From NCBI GenBank assembly GCA_016845105.1, contig JAERTF010000171.1, forward strand, positions 1-64,000: a DNA stretch of 64,000 bases, given 5' to 3'. Source of the stretch: Bacteroidota bacterium (lineage in GTDB: Bacteria > Bacteroidota > Bacteroidia > Bacteroidales > F082). Positions 55,566 through 63,771 of this stretch are shown here, in pieces. The translations under genes were made by a program, and so were the position numbers. Numbering within the stretch: the stretch's first letter is position 1; each line of letters starts with the position of its first letter. The notes below the pieces were generated by a model that saw nothing but the letters and a program-made list of their open reading frames with translations, was not told the DNA's origin and did no database searches.

Positions 55566-55573
55566 CAAATGTA
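55566..55573 (-). promoter_or_regulatory. -7 box (TACATTTG) for the RND efflux operon
   Basis: Minus-strand TACATTTG followed by CA is an exact match 32 nt before the adaptor ATG at 55533. It lies in the gap just after the acyltransferase-like stop and fixes the adaptor's start. No regulator gene is adjacent. Confidence 0.55.
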
Positions 55574-55579
55574 CATAAT

Positions 55580-56755
55580 TTATATAGTTTTGGCTCGTGT
55601 AAATTCCTTACTACGATCGAATAAATATCGGTAAGTAATGTGAGTCTTTTTAATTTCGCCACTTATTTGTTTTACAAGTTTTATCATTTTTGGGTTAAAA
55701 TCACCTATCCAGTTCATTTCCAAATCAGTATAGTTAACACCTTTCGAAACTTCGTCTTCAAAATATAGTATCATACCCTCCGCAACGCCTTTGCCCTGAA
55801 ATTCAGGAACAACTCCGAAAATAAGTCCAACGGCTCTTGTGCATACTTTTTTAATTTTCAACAGGTATAGTAGTCTAAGTTTATTTAAAATATTAAATTT
55901 TCCATTAAACCTTCGTATAATTTGATACAAGTCGGGGATCATAATAAAAAAGGCGATGGGTTCATTTTTATAGTATGCAAAAATTATCAACTTGGGGTCA
56001 ATAATTTGTTTCATTGATTTGAACAACGCATTGGATTGTGTTTCGGAAATTGGCTTTACCCCAGGAAATTTGGCCCATGCTGCGTTAAATACCTTAAGGA
56101 AACTATCCGCCGTTCTTTGGGGATTTTTCTTATCGTGAAAACAAAATGATATATCGGGATCTTTTCTTATTTTTTGCGCTTTCTCACGTATTATGGGGTC
56201 AAAGTTGGTGATGTCAAGTGGGAGGTGAAATGTATATTGGTTGAAATAATTTTTAAACCCATATTCTTCGAATAAAGAATTGTAATAGGCATGATTGTAG
56301 GGCATTTTATAGATTGGTTCAAGAAATCCCTCTGAAAGACATCCCCAAAAATTTTCACGTGAACCAAAATTAATTGGTCCATCCATTGCTTCCATACCAT
56401 TGTTCTTTAGCCAGTTTTTAGCCGAATCAAATAGGATTTTTGCTGCATTGGAATCATTAATGCAATCAAAAAAGCCACACCCTCCGGTTGGTTGCTCATT
56501 TTTTGATGTTGATTTTTCTTCATAAAATGCAGCAATTCTTCCTACTGGAATACCTGATGAATTATGTAGTATCCACCTTATTGCATTTCCGCGAGTGAAT
56601 AATTTATTCTTCTTGGGATTAAATACTTTCTCGATATCTTCATCCAAAGGACGTATCCAATTATTATCTTCTTTGTAAAGGGAGGATGGAAAATCTAGAA
56701 ACTCTTTTACACTTTTGTTACTTACTACTTCAACAAGTGAATATTTTTTATCCAT
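55580..56755 (-). CDS. YghO-like GNAT-fold acyltransferase-like protein
   Basis: Cytosolic protein of 391 aa. Stretches such as DGPINFGSRENFWGCLSEGFLEPIYKMPYNHAYYNSLFEEYGF and the C-terminal GNAT-like GVVPEFQGKGVAEGMILYFED match a widespread uncharacterised family related to YghO with a double GNAT fold. The substrate is unknown. It is preceded by a TATTTTTG box and ends 46 nt before the adaptor ATG, but the internal promoter at 55566 suggests separate control of the efflux genes. Confidence 0.75.
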   Translation of the reverse strand: MDKKYSLVEVVSNKSVKEFLDFPSSLYKEDNNWIRPLDEDIEKVFNPKKNKLFTRGNAIRWILHNSSGIPVGRIAAFYEEKSTSKNEQPTGGCGFFDCINDSNAAKILFDSAKNWLKNNGMEAMDGPINFGSRENFWGCLSEGFLEPIYKMPYNHAYYNSLFEEYGFKNYFNQYTFHLPLDITNFDPIIREKAQKIRKDPDISFCFHDKKNPQRTADSFLKVFNAAWAKFPGVKPISETQSNALFKSMKQIIDPKLIIFAYYKNEPIAFFIMIPDLYQIIRRFNGKFNILNKLRLLYLLKIKKVCTRAVGLIFGVVPEFQGKGVAEGMILYFEDEVSKGVNYTDLEMNWIGDFNPKMIKLVKQISGEIKKTHITYRYLFDRSKEFTRAKTI

Positions 56756-56775
56756 AGTTCATTACTTGAGGAATT

Positions 56776-56783
56776 CAAAAATA
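56776..56783 (-). promoter_or_regulatory. -7 box (TATTTTTG) for the YghO-like gene
   Basis: Minus-strand TATTTTTG is an exact match 20 nt before the ATG at 56755. Confidence 0.45.
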
Positions 56784-56928
56784 AAAAAATTAAATAAGAA
56801 GGTAATTAGCTCCATTAGATTCTTTGGCAAAAGGCTTTACAGGAGAGTTGTTATTTAATCACAATAATTGCATGGGTATTAGTTGTGAAAAAACTTTGTG
56901 GTTTATTACTTATAGTGGATAATCGTTA

Positions 56929-56936
56929 TATTTTTG
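56929..56936 (+). promoter_or_regulatory. -7 box (TATTTTTG) for pta
   Basis: TATTTTTG followed by CAC is an exact match 35 nt before the pta ATG at 56972. A TTTG lies upstream at 56895-56898 but is too far away for a -33 element. Confidence 0.5.
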
Positions 56937-56971
56937 CACTTTGTTCATCTATAGAAATCTGGTAGTACTCC

Positions 56972-59065
56972 ATGTCGAAGAATTTATATATCGCCGCCGC
57001 TGAAGCAGAGGCTGGAAAGTCAATGATTATCCTTGGGATAATGGATTTTCTTTCAAGACATATTGAAAAAATTGGTTTTTTTCGCCCCATTGTTCGTTCT
57101 GGTGAGGTAATGGATAATCATATCCGACTCATTGCAACACGTTATAATCTTAAATTCGATTATGAATCGATGTATGGGCTTACCAGTGATGAAATGTTGG
57201 AGTTTCATCAAACAGGTGATATCGAAAGTGTTTTTACTGCAATTCTTGATAAATATAAATTACTCGAAGAAAATTGTGATTTTATATTGGTTGAAGGAAG
57301 CGATTTCAGAAGCTATTTGAGTACCTACGAATTCGATTTTAATTTAAATGTAGCTAACAATTTAGGTTGCCCAATTATTTCAATTGCAAGCGGATGGAAC
57401 AAAGGTGTTTCAGAAGTATCCGAATCTATACAAATAATGCGCCGGGTAATGCATGATGAAAAATGCATTCAGCTTGGAACAATAGTAAACCGGAGTAAGA
57501 AGAGTGATGTTGAAGCAATAAAGAAGCTGTTGATTAATAATATGCCCACCGACAGTCTTAACTTTGTGATTCCCGAAGAGCCTTTTTTACAGAAACTTTC
57601 TGTAAGACAAATAAAAGATTCAATTAATGCAGAGTTGTTATATGGTGATGAGGATAGTTTAAACTATGATGTAACTGACTTTAAGGTTGCTGCAATGAAT
57701 ATTGAAAGTGTTCTGGAAAATATTACCGAAGGAACACTGGTAATTACCCCGGGTGATCGTCTGGATATTCTAGTAGGTTTATCACTCACGCTATTATCCG
57801 ATAATTTCCCTAAAATAGCAGGAATATTGCTTACTTGTGGTGTTAAGCCTATTGATTCATTTAAGCAACTTATTTATGGACTTAAAAAATTACCTATTGC
57901 AATATTATCTGTGGAAGCAGATACGTTTACAGCTGCAGCTGATGTAAATAAGGTGAGGCCATTATTGCTTCCGGAAAATGAAAATAGAGTTGCCACAGCT
58001 TTAGGTTTGTTCGATGATTATGTAAATATTAAGGATCTTAAAGATAAGATTTCAATTTCAAGGTCAGAAGTTGTTACCCCGGTGATGTTTGAATACCAGT
58101 TGTTTACAAGGGCTAAATTAAATAGAAAACATATTGTATTACCAGAGGGGAATGATGATAGAGTATTGAGAGCAGCAAGTATATTGTTAAAACGTAATGT
58201 TGTTGATTTAACATTACTTGGAAATGAAGATGAAATATATCGTAGAGCATCCGAGTTAAGAATTAGCTTGGAAGGTGCCTATATTATTGATCCATACGAT
58301 AATGATTTGATTGGAGGCTATGCTGCTACCTATTATAATCTTAGAAAACATAAGGGAATAACAAAAGAGCAGGCCAAAGAATTGATGTACGATGTTAGTT
58401 ATTTGGGTACCATGATGGTTTACAAAGGACATGCAGACGGAATGGTTTCTGGCGCAGCTCATACTACCCAGCACACCATACGGCCAGCATTCGAATTTGT
58501 GAAAACCAAACCGGGTATCTCCATTGTTTCAAGTTCCTTTTTGATGTGTTTAGAAGACAAGGTACTTGTATACGGAGATTGTGCTGTAAACCCAAACCCA
58601 AATGCCGAAGAACTAGCAGATATAGCTATCAGTTCGGCTCAAACAGCACAAATGTTTGGTATTGAACCTCGTATTGCAATGCTATCCTATTCAACCGGAA
58701 AGTCTGGTAAAGGTGCAGAAGTTGAAAAGGTTAGAAGAGCAACAGAAATTGTAAGAGAACGGAGACCCGACTTAAAAACAGAAGGGCCAATCCAGTATGA
58801 TGCTGCCATTGATGCACGTGTTGCAAGTACTAAAATGCCAAATAGTGAAGTCGCGGGAAAAGCTACAATATTTATTTTCCCCGATCTTAATACTGGTAAT
58901 AATACATACAAAGCTGTTCAGCGATCGGCTAATGCTGTTGCCATTGGACCTGTACTTCAGGGGTTAAACAAACCTGTTAACGACTTGAGTCGTGGATGTT
59001 TGGTTGCTGACATTGTTAACACCGTTGTAATTACAGCTATTCAGGCACAGGAGGATTATAGTTAA
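56972..59065 (+). CDS. pta: Phosphate acetyltransferase, long form
   Basis: Enzyme of 697 aa that interconverts acetyl-CoA and acetyl phosphate. An N-terminal BioD/DRTGG region (about 1-340, starting MSKNLYIAAAEAEAGKSM with a P-loop-like turn) is followed by the catalytic PTA_PTB domain (about 375-692) with ADGMVSGAAHTT and GDCAVNPNPNAEELADIA. This is the long regulated form, as in E. coli. The usual partner ackA is not adjacent; a repeat-rich gap and unrelated minus-strand genes follow. Confidence 0.95.
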   Translation: MSKNLYIAAAEAEAGKSMIILGIMDFLSRHIEKIGFFRPIVRSGEVMDNHIRLIATRYNLKFDYESMYGLTSDEMLEFHQTGDIESVFTAILDKYKLLEENCDFILVEGSDFRSYLSTYEFDFNLNVANNLGCPIISIASGWNKGVSEVSESIQIMRRVMHDEKCIQLGTIVNRSKKSDVEAIKKLLINNMPTDSLNFVIPEEPFLQKLSVRQIKDSINAELLYGDEDSLNYDVTDFKVAAMNIESVLENITEGTLVITPGDRLDILVGLSLTLLSDNFPKIAGILLTCGVKPIDSFKQLIYGLKKLPIAILSVEADTFTAAADVNKVRPLLLPENENRVATALGLFDDYVNIKDLKDKISISRSEVVTPVMFEYQLFTRAKLNRKHIVLPEGNDDRVLRAASILLKRNVVDLTLLGNEDEIYRRASELRISLEGAYIIDPYDNDLIGGYAATYYNLRKHKGITKEQAKELMYDVSYLGTMMVYKGHADGMVSGAAHTTQHTIRPAFEFVKTKPGISIVSSSFLMCLEDKVLVYGDCAVNPNPNAEELADIAISSAQTAQMFGIEPRIAMLSYSTGKSGKGAEVEKVRRATEIVRERRPDLKTEGPIQYDAAIDARVASTKMPNSEVAGKATIFIFPDLNTGNNTYKAVQRSANAVAIGPVLQGLNKPVNDLSRGCLVADIVNTVVITAIQAQEDYS

Positions 59066-59069
59066 TGTA

Positions 59070-59195
59070 AAGATTAAGATATAGATTAAGATTAAGATAT
59101 AGATTAAGGTTGAGATAAAGATTAAGGTTGAGATATAGATTAAGGTATAGATTAAGCTTGTGTTAGATCTTTACCTCAACCTCATCCTCATCCTC
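59070..59195. repeat. Imperfect tandem repeat AGATTAAG / GGTTGAGAT with complementary tail
   Basis: From 59070 to 59156 units such as AGATTAAG, ATATAGATTAAG and GGTTGAGATA recur about eight times without fixed spacing. The following segment ATCTTTACCTCAACCTCATCC (59167-59187) is roughly complementary to the GGTTGAGAT units, so a long imperfect hairpin can form right after the pta stop. It has no coding potential and may act as a terminator or be a slippage-prone microsatellite. Confidence 0.75.
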
Positions 59196-59207
59196 ATAAT
59201 TTTAATA

Positions 59208-59597
59208 TCACATTTCCAATACACTGGGAGCACCTGCTGGACCCTTATATTCTGCATTACTAAAAGCAAGAATAGGGTAAAAAATAGGACTTAAAAATAG
59301 CAATCCCAAGGTAAATCCAATTCCTTTTCCGAAACTTATTGATAACAAGTTCACCATCCAAATTGCAAAAACAAAATTTACACCAGGAATTAAAAAAAGT
59401 AGTATCCACCACCATGGTTTGCCTACAATTTCTAGCATTACTAGCGTATTATATATAGGAATTATTGCTGCCCATCCTGGTTTACCAGCTTTTTCAAATA
59501 TGCGCCAATATACATATAAGTAAAATGCTGCGATAAAAATTAATAGAAAAATTGGACCAGTACCAATACCGTCATACATGTGTGATTCGTTATCCAT
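59208..59597 (-). CDS. DUF5684 domain membrane protein
   Basis: Protein of 129 aa from the ATG at 59595-59597 (MDNESHMYDGIG). It has about four hydrophobic segments and the DUF5684 signature FEKAGKPGWAAIIPIYNTLVMLEIVGKPWWW, a family often called signal peptidase I-like by mistake. No catalytic serine/lysine pair is apparent. The frame is open 13 codons upstream, but a TAAATTTG -7 box lies inside that extension. Function unknown. Confidence 0.85.
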   Translation of the reverse strand: MDNESHMYDGIGTGPIFLLIFIAAFYLYVYWRIFEKAGKPGWAAIIPIYNTLVMLEIVGKPWWWILLFLIPGVNFVFAIWMVNLLSISFGKGIGFTLGLLFLSPIFYPILAFSNAEYKGPAGAPSVLEM

Positions 59598-59623
59598 TGT
59601 AAGATTTTTAAAGTTACAAAACT

Positions 59624-59631
59624 CAAATTTA
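59624..59631 (-). promoter_or_regulatory. -7 box (TAAATTTG) for the DUF5684 gene
   Basis: Minus-strand TAAATTTG is an exact match 26 nt before the ATG at 59597 and supports the shorter start. Confidence 0.45.
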
Positions 59632-59691
59632 TACAAAATATATGATTGTTCTTATTTAAAGAGGCAACTTTAACAGTTCATCAAACTAGAT

Positions 59692-60528
59692 TTAAATCAT
59701 TTTTAGAATATTTATTTCACTTTGTTCTAAAAATCTCCACCTTCCTCTAGGCAGATCTTTTTTTGTTAACCCAGCAAAAATTACCCTATCTAAACGCACT
59801 ACTTCATAACCTATGTGTTCAAAAATTCGACGAACTATTCTATTCTTACCTGAGTGTAATTCTATTCCAATGTGTCGCTTATCCTCCTCATCTTCAACCC
59901 ACTCAACTTTATCAGGTGTAATAAGTCCATCCTCAAGTTCAAGACCTCCTAGTATCTTCATTAAATCATTACGCGACAATGGTTTATCGAGGACAGCATG
60001 GTAGAGTTTTTTTACTCCGTGTTTGGGATGAGTTAGTTTGGTGGTTAATTCACCATCATTTGTAAATAGTAATAAACCAGTAGTATTTCTATCCAATCTT
60101 CCAACTGAGTAAATCCTTTCGGGGCAGGCTTTTTCAACCAAATGCATTACAGTTTTTCTGTCCAAAGGATCATCAGAAGTTGAAATGAAACCCTTTGGTT
60201 TGTTAAGAAGTATGTATCTAATTTTTTCACTTTTTAGGACTTCACCATTATAAACCACTTTATCACCAGGATTAACTTTTGTTCCAAGTTGACTAACAGT
60301 TTCATCGTTAATCTTTATATTACCTCCTTCAATTAGCTTGTCAGCTTCTCTTCGGGAACATATTCCTGCATCAGCAATAAATTTGTTTAATCTAATTGGC
60401 TTTGGTCCTTGTGTTTCATCCAAAATGGAAGTCGTGCCACTGCTACTCTTTTTGTTTTTAGAATATTGCTTTTTAGTGTGATTTCGAGTCTCTTGTTTTT
60501 TATGGTTCTGCTTTATCTTTTTCTTCAT
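59692..60528 (-). CDS. RsuA/RluB family pseudouridine synthase
   Basis: RNA pseudouridine synthase of 278 aa from ATG 60528. The lysine-rich, probably disordered N-terminus (about 1-40, MKKKIKQNHKKQETRNHTKK) is common in Bacteroidota RluB-like proteins. An S4 domain follows (about 45-90, PIRLNKFIADAGICSRREADKLIEGGNIKIN), then the catalytic domain with GRLDRNTTGLLLFTNDGEL (nucleophile Asp in GRLD). It probably modifies 23S rRNA (RluB-like). A TTG eight codons upstream could also serve as the start. Confidence 0.93.
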   Translation of the reverse strand: MKKKIKQNHKKQETRNHTKKQYSKNKKSSSGTTSILDETQGPKPIRLNKFIADAGICSRREADKLIEGGNIKINDETVSQLGTKVNPGDKVVYNGEVLKSEKIRYILLNKPKGFISTSDDPLDRKTVMHLVEKACPERIYSVGRLDRNTTGLLLFTNDGELTTKLTHPKHGVKKLYHAVLDKPLSRNDLMKILGGLELEDGLITPDKVEWVEDEEDKRHIGIELHSGKNRIVRRIFEHIGYEVVRLDRVIFAGLTKKDLPRGRWRFLEQSEINILKMI

Positions 60529-60640
60529 CGAGTAGTTTTTTTGATTTTGCAAATATCTCTAAGATTCTTCAAACTATGTGATAATATTGATTTTTTATTC
60601 CGTTTTAGATTTTATTTTTAGTAGCAGCACCAACCTTATT

Positions 60641-61243
60641 TTAAATAAGTATATTCCTTATTTTTTCCACTTGTCTAAAAATAGTCTCTATTTTGTTTTT
60701 TTCAAGGTCCCAGCTTTGTGGGTTGACAATAGAAAGGTATGGTTTTTTAACAAATTCTGGAACAAAGTCCACCTTATATTCGTTCATTGATATTCGTATA
60801 TATTTCTCAATTTTCAACGCTTTTAATAATTGGTCTTGCATTCTTGGTATAGTTAAAAGCCTTTTTACTTCATTGTCAACAGTACCTGATATTATAGTTT
60901 TCGAATCAAAATAATCACTTCCAATAATATTTGCTTTGTTTTTTGATAAGAAATTTAATCTGTCAACAATTGTTTTACTTCTGATATTAAGTTCAGAGCT
61001 CTATCTTGAAGATAATGGAATAAAGGCTCCACAATATATTGTGGGATATCCACCTTTGCCATAGTAATCACTATACCAAATAAAATAACTTGTGTTTTCA
61101 TGATTATTTGGCATATATACCATTCTCTTGTATTGCTGAAATGTCCTGATTCCAGTTAATGGATATGGAATTTCTTTAGCAACTACAGATCTATTTGTAG
61201 ATCTAGCAATTTCTTTTATTATTTCAATATTTGATTTCTCCAT
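60641..61243 (-). pseudogene. Hypothetical gene of about 200 codons interrupted by one in-frame TAG
   Basis: One reading frame runs from an ATG at 61241-61243 to a stop at 60641 with a single internal TAG at 61001-61003. Upstream of it are 80 codons (MEKSNIEIIKEIARSTNRSV ... IYCGAFIPLSSR). Downstream, 53 codons without ATG (SSELNIRSKTIVDRLNFLSK ...) run straight into a 66-codon stretch starting MQDQLLKALKIEKYIR. The coding-like composition continues across the TAG without frameshift. I recognise no domain. It is most likely a recent nonsense mutation; readthrough or two separate small genes is less likely. Confidence 0.65.
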
Positions 61244-61365
61244 ACTGTCTAAATTTCATTGTTATAGATTTTAGGTCTGATAGTAAAACTACCCAATTAT
61301 TTCATTGTAAATAAACGCTGTTAATATATATTTGCCAAATATTTAGATGTTTGAGTGATAGTAGA

Positions 61366-62298
61366 TTATAAAACGAATGCAACATTAATATGTGCCCATC
61401 TATGCCAGTATGCATTTGAAAACTCGGGTGAACTAACTACCATTCCATATTCAACGCTTAGTCTTTTATATTCAATAACTCCTCCCATCTTGCCATGAAT
61501 TAGTTGGCTGTTTATAGTATTGATGGTATATGGATTATCCTGATTATATGTACCACCTTGAAGTGTTGCATTATAATTAACTAAAAATAACGAACCACTG
61601 CAGAATAACCATGCATTTAAATCATTGGATATGTCAATTCCGATGCCTCTAAAATAGTCAGTAAAAAAACCAAAACGAGTATAACCCCCAATATGAGCAT
61701 CAGTATGAGGAACACCTACGGTGGCCCCAACGAAACAATTTATTTCGAACATTGGCAAATTTAATATGCCCTTTTCAATGGTAGCGCTGTATTGAATACA
61801 GATATCATTTTGTATTTGATTATGCCAGCCCTTTGATACTTGTGCAAATGAGATGTTTTCATGAAGTCTATTTTGGAATACTTCTCCTCCTGCTTTAGGG
61901 CCAAGAACACCAAATTCGAGCATTGATGTTTTTTTAAACCTTGTTTTAGGGTTAAATGAAATCTTTTTGCTACCAACTAACAGGTATGCTGCATATGGGC
62001 GATCTTGTGTTTCAATATAAGTTGTTAAAGTTCGTTCAGGGGTGTACATTCGATGTGTAATGCTTAAGGAGTAATAACAAATCTCGTCATCATTATGGGG
62101 TAACAGGGCCTTATTTATTGGTGATTTTTTGATGAAATCAGAGTAAAGGCTAATTGTAATTCCACTCGAATAATATCTGTCTATTAAAAACACGATATCA
62201 TTGTCAACAGTTAATTCAACAATAGATTTTGGATTTTGTGATTCACAACTGAAAGAGAAAATACCTAGTAGAATCATTATTGCAATAATTCTATTCAT
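61366..62298 (-). CDS. LpxR-like lipid A deacylase (DUF2219)
   Basis: Predicted outer-membrane beta-barrel of 310 aa. A signal sequence ends near FSFSCESQN, followed by the family motif VDNDIVFLIDRYYSSGITI, then ETQDRPYAAYLLVG, LGPKAGGEVFQNRLHE and a C-terminal AHINVAFVL. LpxR removes the 3'-acyloxyacyl chain of lipid A. The motif residues ND and H are present, but activity is inferred. The frame is open 18 codons upstream; the TACCTTTG box at 62332-62339 lies inside that part, so the ATG at 62296-62298 is chosen. Confidence 0.83.
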   Translation of the reverse strand: MNRIIAIMILLGIFSFSCESQNPKSIVELTVDNDIVFLIDRYYSSGITISLYSDFIKKSPINKALLPHNDDEICYYSLSITHRMYTPERTLTTYIETQDRPYAAYLLVGSKKISFNPKTRFKKTSMLEFGVLGPKAGGEVFQNRLHENISFAQVSKGWHNQIQNDICIQYSATIEKGILNLPMFEINCFVGATVGVPHTDAHIGGYTRFGFFTDYFRGIGIDISNDLNAWLFCSGSLFLVNYNATLQGGTYNQDNPYTINTINSQLIHGKMGGVIEYKRLSVEYGMVVSSPEFSNAYWHRWAHINVAFVL

Positions 62299-62331
62299 AT
62301 ATACACAATATATCGAGGTAGACATAATTGT

Positions 62332-62339
62332 CAAAGGTA
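62332..62339 (-). promoter_or_regulatory. -7 box (TACCTTTG) for the LpxR-like gene
   Basis: Minus-strand TACCTTTG is an exact match 33 nt before the chosen ATG and decides between the two possible starts. Confidence 0.55.
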
Positions 62340-62426
62340 ACAAAACAATCATTTGATATGTAAATAATTAGAAATCGTTTCTAAAGCAAGTGAGTTTTAT
62401 GTTTATTGCATATTCTGTAAAAACCA

Positions 62427-62434
62427 TATATTTG
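62427..62434 (+). promoter_or_regulatory. -7 box (TATATTTG) for the PKD/FISUMP lipoprotein
   Basis: Exact TAnnTTTG match 38 nt before the ATG at 62473. Confidence 0.45.
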
Positions 62435-62472
62435 AAGATTATATTTAATAACAAACCTACCTACTATTAGCT

Positions 62473-63753
62473 ATGAAAACTAAGCATATTTATGTCAGAT
62501 GGATGTTGGTTTTATTAACATTAACAATACTAGTGTCATGCGAAAAGGAAAATACTTCTACTCAAACTAACCTTTTTGGTATAACCTCTCCAATAGAAGG
62601 ACAGGACTTGGTTAGAGGTGAAATAATTACAATTTCTGTTGATTATGGTAACGTTAGTAGTAATTTGGTAGAGGTGCGTTTTTTTATTGATGGAATTGGA
62701 AAGGAGAGCATTACTAGTTTTCCTTTTAATTATGAATGGAATACATCATCCGAATCACTTGGTAATCACAAACTCAAAGCAACTGCAGTTGATAATTCAG
62801 GAGTTACAGTATCTGACGAAATATCAGTAAAATTAGTAGATGGTGTTATAGGGGGTGATCCACCATTGGCTCGTTTTTCAGCAAATATAGTGAGTGGTAA
62901 TCAACCTTTAACTGTGATGTTTACTGATCAATCGTTTAATAACCCCACTAGCTGGATTTGGAATTTTGGAGATGGAAATACAAGTTCTGAACAAAACCCA
63001 TCTCATATTTATAATCTTGATGGTAGTTACTCGGTTTCATTAATTGTGGCAAATACCAAAGGGTCGGATACTTTGGTTAAGGATAGTTACATTACTATTG
63101 GTGTCGGAGGAGGATTCGGAAACCCTTGTCCAGGTATGCCAACTGTAACAGATGCTGACGGCAATTTATACAATACAGTATTATTGGGAAGCCAATGCTG
63201 GATGAGAGAAAACCTTAGGGTTGGAACACAGATTAGTGGCATTGATGAAATGACAAATAACGATGTTGTCGAAAAATATTGCTATGATGATGACCCTTCA
63301 AATTGTGATAAATATGGAGGCCTTTATCAATGGGATGAGATTATGAATTATACAAACTATGAAGGTGCTCAAGGTATATGTCCTGTTGGTTGGCATATTC
63401 CAAGCGACCAGGATTGGAAATACTTGGAAATGCACCTTGGCCTTACTCAGGAGGAAGCAGATGCTCCTGATTGGAGGGGCTTGGATGAAGGTAATATGAT
63501 GAAAACAACCACAGGATGGGTTGAAGGGGGTAATGGAACAAATACAAGTGGGTTTTCCTTATTACCCAGTGGGTATAGAGGTGCAGAAGATAATGGTTTC
63601 AACGGGGTTATGGAAAATGCATATGTTTGGACTTCAACACCATTTAGTGATATGCAAAAATGGTACCGGCAGGTAGGTCATTATGAAGGTAAAATCAACA
63701 GAACATATAATTATAAAGGAAGTGGTATTAGTGTTAGATGTTTAAAAAACTAA
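62473..63753 (+). CDS. Surface lipoprotein with Ig-like, PKD and FISUMP domains
   Basis: Lipoprotein of 426 aa. The signal peptide ends at lipobox Cys23 (ILVSC). An Ig-like domain (about 36-125, ITSPIEGQDLVRGEIITISVDYG), a PKD domain (about 130-212, WIWNFGDGNTSSEQNPSHIYNLDG) and a FISUMP/Fib_succ_major domain (about 222-426, DGNLYNTVLLGSQCWMRENLRVGT, WHIPSDQDW, SGISVRCLKN) follow. FISUMP proteins are abundant on Bacteroidota surfaces; their function is unknown. Probably surface-exposed and involved in adhesion or binding, by analogy. Confidence 0.9.
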   Translation: MKTKHIYVRWMLVLLTLTILVSCEKENTSTQTNLFGITSPIEGQDLVRGEIITISVDYGNVSSNLVEVRFFIDGIGKESITSFPFNYEWNTSSESLGNHKLKATAVDNSGVTVSDEISVKLVDGVIGGDPPLARFSANIVSGNQPLTVMFTDQSFNNPTSWIWNFGDGNTSSEQNPSHIYNLDGSYSVSLIVANTKGSDTLVKDSYITIGVGGGFGNPCPGMPTVTDADGNLYNTVLLGSQCWMRENLRVGTQISGIDEMTNNDVVEKYCYDDDPSNCDKYGGLYQWDEIMNYTNYEGAQGICPVGWHIPSDQDWKYLEMHLGLTQEEADAPDWRGLDEGNMMKTTTGWVEGGNGTNTSGFSLLPSGYRGAEDNGFNGVMENAYVWTSTPFSDMQKWYRQVGHYEGKINRTYNYKGSGISVRCLKN

Positions 63754-63771
63754 TCAAACAATAATATCTTT

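Noticed and set aside
55534-55662. Longer adaptor protein start upstream of 55533
   Set aside because: It overlaps the preceding gene and contains the -7 box; a lipoprotein signal peptide appears only from the ATG at 55533.
59070-59160. Possible CRISPR array
   Set aside because: The repeated units are short (8-12 nt), imperfect and contiguous, with no unique spacers of constant length and no cas genes.
60635-60649. Palindrome CTTATTT-T-AAATAAG at the end of the interrupted gene
   Set aside because: Short and purely AT-rich apart from its ends; expected by chance in DNA of this composition.
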